Notes: a model not told the origin generated them from the sequence alone. Positions 8,286 through 17,488 are shown, numbered from the stretch's first letter. The stretch is 64,000 bases of DNA from an uncultured Campylobacter sp. (GCF_938045625.1 NZ_CALIAV010000102.1:1-64000); one strand, 5' to 3'. Program-made: numbers and translations.

Positions 8286-9214
8286 ATATTTTTGACCGCC
8301 TCGTAGATTTCCTCGTCCACTACGTCCTGCGCCATTTTGCTGGCGCTTTGCAGCACGGTGCACTCCGCTCCGCCGTAAATGGGAGCCCAGCGAGCGGCGT
8401 CCGTTTTGCCAAGCACCAGCACAGTTTTTACCCCAAGTGCCGGAGCTAGGTGCGCAACGCCGCCGTCAAGCGTGAGGACAAATTTAGCCGCCTGGATATA
8501 GCCGGCTAGCTCGTCTAAATTTTTAGTCGAGGCAAACTCTACGCCCGCTTCTTGCACTACTTTTTCGCCAAATTTTATATCCTCCGCGCTAACGGCGACG
8601 CGTCCGAAATTTTGTTTTAAAAACGCCAAAATCCGTAAAATTTTAGCCTCGTCCATACGGTTTTGCTCCACTCTCGAAGAGATATGGAAAAATACGAAAT
8701 CCTTAAATTTCTCGCTTTTAAAGCTCGGTACGTAAAGCGTCTTTTCCCCGTCAAATTTCGCTCCCAGCGGTGCGACTAGTTCATAGCAAAGCAGCACCTC
8801 GTGAGGCGGTGGATTAAAGTTTAGTTTATGCGTTATTAATGAACCGCCCTCATTTTGCTTTGCCGCTCCTATCGTCATTCTAGCTGCGGCGGCTCTGGCA
8901 AATATCGCGGCCGATGGCGAATAAGCGCTCCTAAAAATCACGGTCGCATCGTATCTTTCACGGCGAATTTGAAGCAAAATTTTACATTTTCCCCAAAACG
9001 CCCGCACTTTTGCCGCCGCTCCTTTTACGTGCTTTGGTTTAGTGTAGATATAGATTTTATTTAAAAATGGATTGCCGCGAACGACGCATGCGTTTAGGCT
9101 GTTTACCACGATGTCAATTTGTGCGCGCGGATGAGCCTTTCGCAGCGCTTCAATCGCTGGCGTCGTGCAGATGAGATCGCCGATATTATCGTTTCTAACG
9201 AGCAAAATTTTCAC
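8282..9214 (-). CDS. glycosyltransferase family 9 (heptosyltransferase-like)
   Basis: The 310-residue GT9 protein opens with MKILLVRNDNIGDLICTTP, the canonical heptosyltransferase start, and carries TLDGGVAHLAPALGVKTVLVLG near the C-terminus as the donor-binding segment. It is shorter than WaaC/WaaF but complete. As the promoter-proximal gene of the 4989-9214 minus-strand operon, it faces the divergent GT4 gene at 9348 across a 133-bp gap that must hold both promoters. Probably transfers heptose or a related sugar from an ADP-activated donor to the LOS core. Confidence 0.86.
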   Translation of the reverse strand: MKILLVRNDNIGDLICTTPAIEALRKAHPRAQIDIVVNSLNACVVRGNPFLNKIYIYTKPKHVKGAAAKVRAFWGKCKILLQIRRERYDATVIFRSAYSPSAAIFARAAAARMTIGAAKQNEGGSLITHKLNFNPPPHEVLLCYELVAPLGAKFDGEKTLYVPSFKSEKFKDFVFFHISSRVEQNRMDEAKILRILAFLKQNFGRVAVSAEDIKFGEKVVQEAGVEFASTKNLDELAGYIQAAKFVLTLDGGVAHLAPALGVKTVLVLGKTDAARWAPIYGGAECTVLQSASKMAQDVVDEEIYEAVKNI

Positions 9215-9347
9215 GATTTTCCTTTTTTTGCGCGATTATACCCATTTTACGCTTATACTTATTTACGCCCGCATCCGACGCACGTCTGGCATAACCTAAA
9301 ATTCATCAAAAAACTTATAAAATACCGCTAAATTTTAAAAGGCGAAC

Positions 9348-10379
9348 ATGAAAAAAATAGTATTTTTAAGGCTCGATCTGGACGCTATCGGCGGGGCGCA
9401 GAGGGATCTCTCAAGGCTCGTCAAGGCTCTAAAAGACTCGGGCGTTGCGTGCAAGACGCGCGGATTTAACGGTAGCAAAAAGCTAAGCTCGTGGATCAAA
9501 GCCCTACGTTTTAACTCGCAAGCCAAGCGGCAAAAGGGCGCGGACGAGATTTATTTTAGCCTTGAGCGTATCACCTGCGCCGACATCTACCGCGCGGGCG
9601 ACGGCGTGCATAAAGTCTATATGAAAACCAAGCCATTTTGGTTCACAAATCCCCTAAATTTCGTCATTCCCTACCTTGAAAAGCGCACTTTTAAAAACGC
9701 TAAAAAAATCATCGCCAACTCAAATTTCATAAAGCGCCAAATTTGCGAGACCTACGGCATCGCCGAGGAAAAGATCGCAGTCATATATAACGGCGTAAAT
9801 TTGCCTATGCGCGTGCAAAAAGGCTCGGCAAAGCTCGCTCTTTGCGAGGAATTCGGGCTTGATTTTCACCTACCGACGCTGCTATTTGTCGGAAGCGGCT
9901 TTAAACGCAAGGGCGCGGAGGAGTTTTTACGCATCGCGGCTCGCCTAAAAACCCGCGTAAACTGCCTAATCGTCGGCCGCGACAAAAACGCCGCCCGCTA
10001 CAAAAATCTAGCCAAGGAACTCGGCCTAAACGCCGTATTTACGGGCGCGCAAAAAAGTGCGGCGAGATTTTACGAAGGTAGCGAGCTGTTTTTGTTCCCG
10101 ACGGCGTACGAGCCGTTTTCAAACGTCGTTTTAGAGGCGCTTAGCTACGGCTGCGTCGCTATCACGACCGCTCAAAACGGCGCGGCGGAGATACTGCCCG
10201 AGGAGTTTGTGATGAGCTCGCCCCAAGACTACGACATCTGCGCTCTGATCGACGAGATCCTAAACGACGACGAGCGGCTAGCAACGCTGCAAGAGCGAAA
10301 TCTGACGCTTGCTAGCGAGTTTAGCATCGAAAAAAACGCGAACGCGACGCTGGAGATCATACGTGCGAATCTTGATTGA
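9348..10379 (+). CDS. glycosyltransferase family 4 (group 1)
   Basis: The 343-residue GT4 enzyme has an N-terminal LRLDLDAIGGAQRDL loop, the inter-domain linker KIIANSNFIKRQICETYGI with the following VIYNGV motif, and a donor site FPTAYEPFSNVVLEALSYG carrying the two glutamates expected in GT4. It resembles WaaG-type LPS core glucosyltransferases, where the same NSNFIK and PTAYEPFSNV patterns occur; that specific assignment is inference. An AAAAGGCGAAC leader precedes the ATG. Its last codons overlap the start of waaF by 17 nt, making a two-gene plus-strand operon. Confidence 0.86.
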   Translation: MKKIVFLRLDLDAIGGAQRDLSRLVKALKDSGVACKTRGFNGSKKLSSWIKALRFNSQAKRQKGADEIYFSLERITCADIYRAGDGVHKVYMKTKPFWFTNPLNFVIPYLEKRTFKNAKKIIANSNFIKRQICETYGIAEEKIAVIYNGVNLPMRVQKGSAKLALCEEFGLDFHLPTLLFVGSGFKRKGAEEFLRIAARLKTRVNCLIVGRDKNAARYKNLAKELGLNAVFTGAQKSAARFYEGSELFLFPTAYEPFSNVVLEALSYGCVAITTAQNGAAEILPEEFVMSSPQDYDICALIDEILNDDERLATLQERNLTLASEFSIEKNANATLEIIRANLD

Positions 10380-11544
10380 GCTGCCGACCTGGCTGGGCGA
10401 CGCCGTGATGGCGAGCGCCGCGGTGGAGGCCATCGCAAAGCACGCGGCGGTTGACGCGGGAAATTTGACCGGCAAATTTGCGGACCTGGGCGAGCGTGAC
10501 TTTAGCTTTTTATCGCAAAATTTCGGCTCCGTAACACAAGAAATACAAATCTTTAAAAACGGCGCGGTAAATTTGAGCGATAAATTTGACGCGGACGGCG
10601 GCGTAAATTTGACGGCAAGCGCGCAAGAAAATCAAAACCCGCAAAATTTAAAAAAAGAGGCACGAGAACCCGTCAAAATCGTGTTTTTCGGCTCGTTTGC
10701 GGCGTGCGAGCTTTTTAAGGCTTACCCAAACTGCGAATGCACCATAGTGGACGATAGTAAAAAGGCCAAATTTAGGCTCTGGCGGCTATTTTGCCAGGCA
10801 AGGGAGCTTGGCAAATTTGACGCGGCGTTTAGCTTTAGAAGCTCGTTTGCGAGTAAAATTTTACTTTTCGGAGCGAGGGCGGGGCGAAAATTTATTTTCC
10901 AAAAGAGCAACGATAGCGCGCATCAGGTACAAAGATACCTAAAATTCGTCAAATCAGTGCTAAATTTAAAACGCGCAGACGATGAGCTGAAGCTTTACTT
11001 TAAGCCGCATAAATTTGACGCGCCCGTGCTCGGGCTAAATCCAGGTGCCAACTACGGAAGCGCCAAACGCTGGTATCCGGCCTACTTCGCGCAGGTGGCG
11101 CTGCACTTTAAAGATAAATTTAAGGTTATGATTTTCGGCGGCGCGGGCGAGCGGGATATGTGCGAGCAGATCGAGCGAATTTTACGCGAAAACGGCGCGG
11201 AGTGCGAAAATCTAGCGGGCAAAACGAGCGTGCGCGAGCTTTGCGAAAATATCGGCGGCATAGGGCAAAGCGGCGGGATATTCGTCACGAACGACAGCGG
11301 CCCGATGCATATCGCCGCAGCCTACAAGACGCCTACGATAGCGCTTTTTGGACCGACGAGATTTACGCAGACCTGTCCGTGGCGCAATGAAAACGCCCGT
11401 ATCCTGCGGCTAAATTTAGAGTGCATGCCGTGCATGAAGCGCGTCTGCCCGCTAAAAACCCACGCCTGCATGAAAGATCTCTCGCCGCAAGCCGTCATAG
11501 AAACGATCGAACGAGAATTTCTCGCCGAAGCGGCAAAGAACTAA
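10363..11544 (+). CDS. waaF: ADP-heptose:LPS heptosyltransferase II
   Basis: WaaF transfers the second L-glycero-D-manno-heptose to the LOS inner core. The protein starts VRILIELPTWLGDAVMASAA, the WaaF signature. It has LNPGANYGSAKRWYPAYFA in the middle and FVTNDSGPMHIAAAYKTPTIALFGPT in the donor domain, split here by the 20-residue rule into FVTNDSGPMHIAAA and YKTPTIALFGPT. I chose the GTG at 10363, with TGGAG 7 nt upstream. A segment at about residues 33-96 (DNA 10461-10650) has no counterpart in ordinary WaaF, is polar, and contains seven AAATTT hexamers. A Cys-rich C-terminus resembles the other GT9 genes here. Genomic order waaF-gmhA-hldE-hldD-gmhB matches C. jejuni except for the inserted polymerase pair. 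Confidence 0.92.
   Translation: MRILIELPTWLGDAVMASAAVEAIAKHAAVDAGNLTGKFADLGERDFSFLSQNFGSVTQEIQIFKNGAVNLSDKFDADGGVNLTASAQENQNPQNLKKEAREPVKIVFFGSFAACELFKAYPNCECTIVDDSKKAKFRLWRLFCQARELGKFDAAFSFRSSFASKILLFGARAGRKFIFQKSNDSAHQVQRYLKFVKSVLNLKRADDELKLYFKPHKFDAPVLGLNPGANYGSAKRWYPAYFAQVALHFKDKFKVMIFGGAGERDMCEQIERILRENGAECENLAGKTSVRELCENIGGIGQSGGIFVTNDSGPMHIAAAYKTPTIALFGPTRFTQTCPWRNENARILRLNLECMPCMKRVCPLKTHACMKDLSPQAVIETIEREFLAEAAKN
10461..10650 (+). repeat. AAATTT-rich insertion inside waaF
   Basis: About 190 bp with seven AAATTT hexamers, spaced from about 10 to 60 bp apart. Several sit in AAATTTGAC contexts that translate as NLT, KFD or NLS. The encoded stretch interrupts an otherwise normal heptosyltransferase N-domain between the first helix and the VKIVFFGS strand, while the frame stays open. 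Similar tracts occur in dnaX, the DUF438 gene and the GT9 gene at 3752. Confidence 0.6.
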
Positions 11545-11812
11545 AAATTTGAGTGCGCGGCTTTTTCTCAAACGGCCGCAAATCAGCAAAAGCCCCGCTA
11601 CTCATAATGGCTTTTATAAACGGCGCGCGATCAAATTTAACGCACGCAAAGCACGTCTTTTGGAATAGCGCAAGGCCGATCAATCAAGGCAAATTTTACT
11701 ATACCGATTTTTAGCGCGCTTAGGATTTCGCTGCATTTTAGCCGTCAAGAAAAGCGGGGGCAAAGTAAAATTTGTGCCGTACATATCGTCTCGCACACCG
11801 CAAAATTCCGCC

Positions 11813-12130
11813 TCACAAAACAACCTCAACCTCGTAAATATCGTCAAATTTAACTCTCGTCTTTACCACAGTTAAACTTTTATCCATCAAATTTACGTTT
11901 GAGACTAGCCCCTCTATATTCGCGTAGCCCTGCCCGTCGTGGTATGTGATTTTTACCTTGTCGGCGGGCTTTAGTTTGCTTATTTTGTTTAGGATCTCTT
12001 CTATCTTAGACTCGTCCAGATCTAGCTTTTCGCTCTTTTCTCGCTCCTGCGCTTTTAGGGCTTTTTCTAGAGTTGAGAGAGGGTTAAACGAGCTAAAGAT
12101 TTTGGCTCTATCTTTTGCTTTATCTTTCAT
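11813..12130 (-). CDS. YolD-like small protein, partner of Y-family polymerase
   Basis: The 105-residue protein has a charged, helical N-terminal half (residues 1-55) and a C-terminal beta-rich half with KVKITYHDGQGYANIEGLVSN followed by VKFDDIYEVEVV. This matches the YolD-like pattern: a small barrel ending in a hydrophobic strand after an I-x-D-D-I motif. Its ATG overlaps the polymerase stop by 4 nt. YolD-like proteins are established neighbours of UmuC/UvrX-type polymerases in Firmicutes, where they are thought to play a UmuD-like regulatory role. The family call rests on pattern and context, not on a search. Confidence 0.65.
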   Translation of the reverse strand: MKDKAKDRAKIFSSFNPLSTLEKALKAQEREKSEKLDLDESKIEEILNKISKLKPADKVKITYHDGQGYANIEGLVSNVNLMDKSLTVVKTRVKFDDIYEVEVVL

Positions 12131-13389
12131 TCGCCGCTTTTGTGCCCTCCTATCTTTTTGTTTCTATCTCGTCCGGTGGCCTCAGGTAGCAAATCGATGG
12201 CCCTTAGGATGGAGTTTTTGCCGTATTTTTCTTTTATCTTGTTTAGGGTTTTTAGCACCGTTTTTTCTTTTGAGTTTTCTTCTTCAAAGAGGCTTCTTTC
12301 GGTTTTGCTTTCCTTTACGACGTCGTTTGCAGATATGCCGATTTGCCTGATGAGGCCTGCGTTTTTTATCTTTTTTAGATATAGCTCCTGCGCCGAGCTC
12401 ATGAGCACGCTAGCGATATTGCTAGGCGTTTTAAACCTTACCGTGGCTCTTTGCGTGGGTTCGTTTTTGTCCGCGAATTTGATATTTATCGTGAGCCCGT
12501 TAGCTCGCACTTCCTCGTTTATCATCTTTAGAGCTAGCCTATCGGTCATCTCTTTTAGCACGATTAGAGCCTCCAGCCTCTCGTAGTCTCTGGGTAAAAT
12601 TTCCGAGCTAAAGTATGATTTGGTTGAGGGCTTATAGGCCTTGATATCAGCTATAGTGGTAGGCTCGATGCCGTTTGCGTGATCTAGCGCGATGTGTGCG
12701 TCGATACCAAACACCTTTTCTAGCAGGCTAAAAGGAGCGTTTGCCATATCCTTCATGCAAAATATCCCGTATCGCTCGAGCTTGGCCCTAGTTTGCTTGC
12801 CTATACGCCAAAAATCATTTAGCGGCTGATGCGTCCAGAGCTTTTCTTTATAGAGCGTTTCGTCTAAAAATGCGATACCGTCCTCGCTGTGTTTGGCTAG
12901 GATGTCAAGTGCGATTTTAGCCAGATACAAATTCGTCCCCATGCCGCAGGTAGGCGTTACGCCAGTGGTTTTTAGGATATCGTCCATTATCATCTTTGCC
13001 ATGGCTCTAGCTTCTAGTTTATAAAATTTTAGATACGACGTGAGGTCTATAAACGCCTCGTCGATGGAGTAAACATAGATGTCCTCTTTGGCGACGTATT
13101 TTAGGTAGATGCCGTAAATTTTAGCCGCGTAGTCGATGTAAAACTGCATCCTTGGCGGAGCGATTATATATTTGATATTTTTAGGGATTTCAAACAGCCT
13201 GCATCTGTTTTTTACGCCAAGAGCCTTTAGCGCAGGACTAACGGCCAAGCACACGCTGCTCTCGCCTCTGCTGGCGTCTGCGACGACTAAATTTGCCTCA
13301 AATGGATCAAGCCCTCGCTCCACGCACTCGACCGAGGCGTAGAAGGATTTTAGATCGATGACGGCGTAGGCTAGAGTTTGGGTTTTCAT
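12127..13389 (-). CDS. Y-family translesion DNA polymerase (UmuC/UvrX-like)
   Basis: The 420-residue Y-family polymerase carries both catalytic acidic motifs: YAVIDLKSFYASVE near the N-terminus and YVYSIDEAFIDLTSY at about residues 106-120. It also has the helix-hairpin-helix-type region around RIGKQTRAKLERYGI and a little-finger domain to about 400. The motif order and the adjacent YolD-like gene resemble Firmicutes UvrX/YqjW polymerases more than DinB. It would copy damaged templates with low fidelity. It is placed between waaF and gmhA, which are adjacent in C. jejuni, so the pair looks like an insertion. No LexA-type box is evident, and Campylobacter generally lacks LexA, so control is unknown. 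Confidence 0.88.
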   Translation of the reverse strand: MKTQTLAYAVIDLKSFYASVECVERGLDPFEANLVVADASRGESSVCLAVSPALKALGVKNRCRLFEIPKNIKYIIAPPRMQFYIDYAAKIYGIYLKYVAKEDIYVYSIDEAFIDLTSYLKFYKLEARAMAKMIMDDILKTTGVTPTCGMGTNLYLAKIALDILAKHSEDGIAFLDETLYKEKLWTHQPLNDFWRIGKQTRAKLERYGIFCMKDMANAPFSLLEKVFGIDAHIALDHANGIEPTTIADIKAYKPSTKSYFSSEILPRDYERLEALIVLKEMTDRLALKMINEEVRANGLTINIKFADKNEPTQRATVRFKTPSNIASVLMSSAQELYLKKIKNAGLIRQIGISANDVVKESKTERSLFEEENSKEKTVLKTLNKIKEKYGKNSILRAIDLLPEATGRDRNKKIGGHKSGE

Positions 13390-13483
13390 GGGTGATTAAA
13401 TTTGCTTGCGCGCTAGGCGGAGTTAGAGAGCAGCTGGGCGGGCCAAATTTGACTCCGCCGCCGCAAATGCTTTTAAATTTAGC

Positions 13484-14050
13484 CTAAAACGCATCGTCGA
13501 TAGCTTGGCAGATGATATGCCCTATCATGATATGCATCTCTTGGATGCGCGGCGTATCGTTTGACGGTACGACCAAATTTAGCTCGCAAAGCTCGTTCAT
13601 TGCGCCTCCCGTGCGGCCGCTTAGTCCGATCGTCTTGATACCGATTTTTCGCGCGAGCTCGAGCGCTTTTACGACGTTGCCGCTGTTTCCGCTAGTAGAG
13701 ATCGCTATGAGCAGATCGCCCTCGCGGCCCAGAGCCTCCAGCTGACGCGAGAAAACAAACTCATATCCGTAGTCGTTGCCGATCGCCGTGAGTGCGGAAG
13801 TATCGGTCGTTAGAGCTATGCCAGCTAGTGCGCCGCGCTCGGTTTTATAGCGGCCCGTTAGCTCGGCTGCGATGTGCTGCGCGTCTGCAGCACTTCCGCC
13901 GTTTCCGCAAAGTAAAATTTTACCGCCCGCCTTTAGCGTCGCTACCGCCGTTTCGCAGGCTTTTTTGATGTCAGCTTCCAGCGCAAACGTCGCCTTTATC
14001 GTCGCTAGATGTCCCTCTAGTTCGCTTTTTATCATCTCTTCAGTCTTCAT
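13484..14050 (-). CDS. gmhA: D-sedoheptulose 7-phosphate isomerase
   Basis: GmhA converts sedoheptulose 7-phosphate to D-glycero-D-manno-heptose 7-phosphate, the first step of ADP-heptose synthesis. The SIS-domain protein of 188 residues shows [20 protein letters not shown] (about residues 47-66), [15 protein letters not shown], and [11 protein letters not shown], which bind the sugar phosphate, plus the C-terminal [13 protein letters not shown] helix that carries the Zn-binding His residues. The length is typical. It is the last gene of the gmhB-hldD-hldE-gmhA minus-strand operon and its start overlaps hldE by 11 nt. Confidence 0.95.
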   Translation of the reverse strand: MKTEEMIKSELEGHLATIKATFALEADIKKACETAVATLKAGGKILLCGNGGSAADAQHIAAELTGRYKTERGALAGIALTTDTSALTAIGNDYGYEFVFSRQLEALGREGDLLIAISTSGNSGNVVKALELARKIGIKTIGLSGRTGGAMNELCELNLVVPSNDTPRIQEMHIMIGHIICQAIDDAF

Positions 14051-15443
14051 TTTTTATCCTTTTTATCGTCGCGCTCGTGCTTTTGCCCGCTACAAACTCC
14101 ACTAGCCGCACGTCTTTTACGACGCTGCTGCCGACGACTTCTTTACCTTCGTAGTCCGCGCCCTTTACGAGCACATCCGGACGCAGCTTTTCGATCAAAT
14201 TTAGAGGCGTGAGCTCATCAAATATCGTCACGTAATCAACCGCCCCAAGCGCCGCCAGCACGGTAGCGCGATCAGCCTGCGAATTTACGGGGCGAGTGTC
14301 GCCCTTTAGCGTGCGCACCGAGGCGTCGGAGTTTAGCCCGACGACTAGTATATCGCCAAATTCCCGCGCCTTAGCTAGATAGCTCACGTGCCCAGCGTGC
14401 AGGATATCAAAGCAGCCGTTTGTAAAAACCAGCCGTTTTTCGCCGCGGTTTGCCAGCGTCGCAGCCAGTTCGTCCGCGCTTTTGATTTTCTCCTCGAAGC
14501 CGGCCGCGTTTTTACGGCGTACTAGTTCGTTTATCTCCTCAAAGCTTGCGGTCGCCGAGCCGACCTTAGCCACGACGACTGCGGCGGCTAAATTTGCCGT
14601 CTCGATCGCCTTTTTGATACCTTCGCCCGCACCCAGCATCACGCCCAGCGTCGCTAGCACCGTATCTCCCGCGCCCGTGACGTCAAAGACCTCTTTTGCC
14701 AGAGCGGGAAATTTTACCGCCCGCCCGTCCTCTAAAAGCGCGATGCCTTCCTCCGAGATCGTGATCAGCGAATGGGTCAAATTTAGCTCGTTTTTTAGTA
14801 AATTTAGCGCCGTAAAAAGCTGCTCGTCGTTTTCTATTTTAAAACCCACAGCCTCGCCCGCTTCTTTTTTATTTGGCGTTAGTAGCGTAGCGCCCTTATA
14901 TTTCGAGTAGTCCGCGCCTTTTGGATCGATTAGCACGGGTTTGCCCGCATCCGCACATGCCTTTATGAGTTTTTGGCACAGCGACGGCGTCAGCACGCCC
15001 TTGCCGTAGTCAGATAGCAGCGCGACGTCGTAGCTCTCTAGCGCGCGGGCGAAATTTGCCGCCAGCTCGTCCTCGCAGGTTACGGCTTCGACGCTTTCTT
15101 TATCTATGCGCACGACTTGCTGATGCGTCGCCATCACGCGGCTTTTTATCGAGCTTGTGCGTCCTTTTTCTCTTTTTATAAACTCAGCCCTAGCGCCCTG
15201 CTCGCACAATATCCGCTCGATCTCGTCGCCCGTCTCATCGTCTCCGAGTACGCTCATGACGCCTACTTTAGCGCCTAATGAAAGCAAATTTAGCACCACG
15301 TTGCCCGCTCCGCCTAGGCGTTTGGTTTCGTTTTTTATCTTTACCACTTGCACGGGAGCTTCGGGCGAGATACGCTCGCAGCTACCCCAGATATAGTGAT
15401 CGAGCATCAGATCGCCCGCGACCAAAGCACGTACTTCACGCAT
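14040..15443 (-). CDS. hldE: bifunctional D-glycero-beta-D-manno-heptose-7-phosphate kinase / heptose-1-phosphate adenylyltransferase
   Basis: A fused two-domain enzyme of 467 residues. The ribokinase-like domain (about 1-315) has the [10 protein letters not shown] substrate motif, [13 protein letters not shown], and the catalytic [10 protein letters not shown] anion hole. The adenylyltransferase domain (about 330-467) starts with [17 protein letters not shown], containing the HxGH motif, and ends with [10 protein letters not shown]. It phosphorylates heptose 7-phosphate, then, after GmhB acts, makes ADP-D-glycero-beta-D-manno-heptose. It overlaps hldD by 8 nt and gmhA by 11 nt. Both active sites look intact. 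Confidence 0.96.
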   Translation of the reverse strand: MREVRALVAGDLMLDHYIWGSCERISPEAPVQVVKIKNETKRLGGAGNVVLNLLSLGAKVGVMSVLGDDETGDEIERILCEQGARAEFIKREKGRTSSIKSRVMATHQQVVRIDKESVEAVTCEDELAANFARALESYDVALLSDYGKGVLTPSLCQKLIKACADAGKPVLIDPKGADYSKYKGATLLTPNKKEAGEAVGFKIENDEQLFTALNLLKNELNLTHSLITISEEGIALLEDGRAVKFPALAKEVFDVTGAGDTVLATLGVMLGAGEGIKKAIETANLAAAVVVAKVGSATASFEEINELVRRKNAAGFEEKIKSADELAATLANRGEKRLVFTNGCFDILHAGHVSYLAKAREFGDILVVGLNSDASVRTLKGDTRPVNSQADRATVLAALGAVDYVTIFDELTPLNLIEKLRPDVLVKGADYEGKEVVGSSVVKDVRLVEFVAGKSTSATIKRIKNED

Positions 15444-16422
15444 TTATCTCTTCCTCGTATATCCTTTTTATCTCGGCCGCGTAGTCTTTTATGCCCTCTT
15501 CCAGGCTAAATTTAGGCTCGTATCCCAGCGCCTTTTTAGTCGGCTCGATGTCTGCTTGCGTATGGAACTGATAGGAGCGCGCGTATGGATTTGGGATGTA
15601 TTCGCAAGGTAAATTTGACCCCAGCTCGCGTTGCAAGATATCTACGATCTCTTGGAAGCTTCTTGCCGTGCCCGTAGCCGCGTTATACACGCCGCTAGCA
15701 GCGTTTAGGGCGAGCAGGTTTGCCTGCACGATGTCTTTTATATAGACGAAGTCGCGCTTGATTTTGTCGCTACCATCAAAGAGGCGCGGATTTTTCCCGC
15801 TCAAAATTTGCAGACCGAACTGCAGCACCATCGAGGCGGTTTTGTTTTTATAAAACTCCCTAGCACCATAGACGTTAAAGTATCTCAGCCCCACGACCGC
15901 TACGCCTCTTTTAGCATATTTTTGGCCCAGATCGTCCATTTTTAGCTTTGAAAAGCCGTAGACGTTATTTGGCGCTTCGCATTCGCCGACTCTTTGCGGG
16001 CTTTTTGCGTTGCCGTATGTGGCGCCCGAACTTGCGTATATCATGCGCGCGCCCGTTTTTTCGCAGATATCTAGCAGGTCTTTAAAGCTATTTAGATTAG
16101 TCCTTATTAGCTCGCCTTGCTCGGTTACCGTGGTATCAGAGATCGCCGCCTCGTGAAATATCGCGTCGGGGGCAAATTTTTCGATCATGGCTAGCGTTTT
16201 AGCGCAGTTTATGTCGCCCTCGTAAATTTCGCCCGAAAAGCCGAGCAAATTTTTAAAATGCCCGAAGCTTTTTAGATTGCCGTTGCTAAATTTCTCGTCG
16301 CTTCTAAATTTATCCACGGCGAGCACTTCTACGTCTTTTAAATTTTCGTCAAAATAATGCGCCAAATTTGAGCCGATGAAGCCCGCTGCGCCAGTTATCA
16401 CGACCCTTTTTATATCTTTCAT
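15436..16422 (-). CDS. hldD: ADP-L-glycero-D-manno-heptose 6-epimerase
   Basis: HldD inverts C6 to give ADP-L-glycero-D-manno-heptose, the donor for WaaC/WaaF. This extended SDR has an N-terminal [22 protein letters not shown] site and a catalytic Tyr/Lys pair in YGFSKLKM (about residues 139-146), preceded by SSGATYG. The 328-residue length is normal. It overlaps gmhB by 4 nt and hldE by 8 nt, confirming a single heptose-pathway operon. The product feeds the heptosyltransferases encoded at 3752-11544. Confidence 0.95.
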   Translation of the reverse strand: MKDIKRVVITGAAGFIGSNLAHYFDENLKDVEVLAVDKFRSDEKFSNGNLKSFGHFKNLLGFSGEIYEGDINCAKTLAMIEKFAPDAIFHEAAISDTTVTEQGELIRTNLNSFKDLLDICEKTGARMIYASSGATYGNAKSPQRVGECEAPNNVYGFSKLKMDDLGQKYAKRGVAVVGLRYFNVYGAREFYKNKTASMVLQFGLQILSGKNPRLFDGSDKIKRDFVYIKDIVQANLLALNAASGVYNAATGTARSFQEIVDILQRELGSNLPCEYIPNPYARSYQFHTQADIEPTKKALGYEPKFSLEEGIKDYAAEIKRIYEEEINA

Positions 16423-16943
16423 ATTTTTCCTTCTTTTTTTAAAAACTCCAGCGCCTCAGCCACGCTTTTTAGCCGGTCGTCCAGCTTTAAATTTATCCCG
16501 ACGCCGGCACTCTGCCCCGCCTGCACGTCGCTATCCTTGTCGCCTATCATGATTGAGCGCGCAAGGTCGATGTTTAGCTCGTTTGCGGCTTTTATCAGCA
16601 TGCCTGGCTTTGGTTTACGGCAAAAGCAATCAGCTTCCGGAGCGTGCGGGCAAAAGTAAATTTTTTCTATCTTTACGCCCTCTTTTTCAAACTCGCCCAG
16701 CATAAATTTGCAAAGCTCGTCAAACTGCTCTAGCGTGTAGTAGCCTCGCCCGATGCCTGATTGATTCGTCACCACGACTAGCGCGTAGCCAGCCTTGGCA
16801 AACTCTCTCAAAGCAGCGAAAATACCCTCTTTAAAAACGAAGTCCTCGCGTCTATAAACATAGCCCGCATCCTCGTTTATCACGCCGTCGCGATCAAGAA
16901 ATAGCGCCTTTTGCGGCTGCATTTTAAGCTTTGTTTTATCCAT
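16419..16943 (-). CDS. gmhB: D-glycero-beta-D-manno-heptose 1,7-bisphosphate 7-phosphatase
   Basis: This HAD-family phosphatase of about 174 residues has motif [12 protein letters not shown] (catalytic Asp pair), [13 protein letters not shown], the Zn-binding cysteine cluster [18 protein letters not shown], and the late motif [11 protein letters not shown]. It removes the 7-phosphate between the two HldE reactions. The start at 16943 is the first ATG. A second ATG 7 codons in would begin at [12 protein letters not shown], closer to the family's usual N-terminus; neither has a strong ribosome site. First gene of the heptose operon. Confidence 0.94.
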   Translation of the reverse strand: MDKTKLKMQPQKALFLDRDGVINEDAGYVYRREDFVFKEGIFAALREFAKAGYALVVVTNQSGIGRGYYTLEQFDELCKFMLGEFEKEGVKIEKIYFCPHAPEADCFCRKPKPGMLIKAANELNIDLARSIMIGDKDSDVQAGQSAGVGINLKLDDRLKSVAEALEFLKKEGKI

Positions 16944-17055
16944 GGCGAAAATTATACAAAAAAAATCTAAATTTAACCGAAAATCGCCGCCAGCGCCGCA
17001 GTATAAACTAATATAACTAATATAAAAAAATAATGTAAAATTTAGCTTTTAAGAC

Positions 17056-17061
17056 TATAAT
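17056..17061 (+). promoter_or_regulatory. -10 element (TATAAT) of the first cytochrome c gene
   Basis: TATAAT lies 32 nt before the ATG at 17093 within TTTTAAGACTATAATACG. The second cytochrome gene has an almost identical block, TTTTTAAGACTATAATCTCG, at the same distance. This indicates that the promoter and leader were duplicated with the gene. No clear -35 hexamer is present, as is usual for Campylobacter sigma-70 promoters. Confidence 0.6.
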
Positions 17062-17092
17062 ACGCCTGCAATTTTATCAAAAAGGATTGAAA

Positions 17093-17398
17093 ATGAAAAA
17101 GCTTATCATTGTTTCAGGTGCAGCCGCATTGCTAGCGGGTAGCCTATTTGCCGCTGACGGCGCGACCCTTTACAACAAATGCAAAGCCTGTCACGGAGCC
17201 AAAGCCGAAAAAATGTATCTAAACAAAGTTCCTGCGCTTTCGTCTCTTTCTAAAGAAGAGATCGCTGAAGCTTTAAAAGGTTACAAGGATGGCAGCCTAG
17301 ATAAATTTAAGTCTTCTGCAATGATGAAACCTCTAGCAAAAGGTCTTAGCGACGAGGATATCGCCGCTCTTTCAGAGTACATCCCTACTCTAAAATAG
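17093..17398 (+). CDS. periplasmic monohaem cytochrome c (c553-like), copy 1
   Basis: The 101-residue precursor has a Sec signal peptide (KKLIIVSG...LAGSLFA, cleavage after about residue 20). One haem site, CKACH, comes at the start of the mature protein, and a Met ligand candidate occurs in the SAMMKPLA stretch. It is a small electron carrier, likely to donate electrons to the cbb3 oxidase or a peroxidase. The ATG at 17093 follows AAAGGA; an in-frame TTG two codons upstream is weaker. It is followed by a strong terminator and a paralogue. In C. jejuni a cytochrome c (Cj1153) holds the same place after gmhB. Confidence 0.9.
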   Translation: MKKLIIVSGAAALLAGSLFAADGATLYNKCKACHGAKAEKMYLNKVPALSSLSKEEIAEALKGYKDGSLDKFKSSAMMKPLAKGLSDEDIAALSEYIPTLK

Positions 17399-17404
17399 TC
17401 CCTT

Positions 17405-17430
17405 CGGCGGAGTTTTCCGCCGATTTTTCT
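17405..17430 (+). terminator. rho-independent terminator after cytochrome c copy 1
   Basis: A 7-bp perfect stem, CGGCGGA/TCCGCCG, with a 4-nt loop (GTTT) is followed by ATTTTTCT. It begins 7 nt after the stop codon of the first cytochrome gene. This makes the two tandem cytochrome genes separate transcription units. Confidence 0.85.
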
Positions 17431-17488
17431 CTCTTTGACGCTTCATTTTTGCAACTTTTTTATAATTTTAATTTTAACTTTTTAAGAC

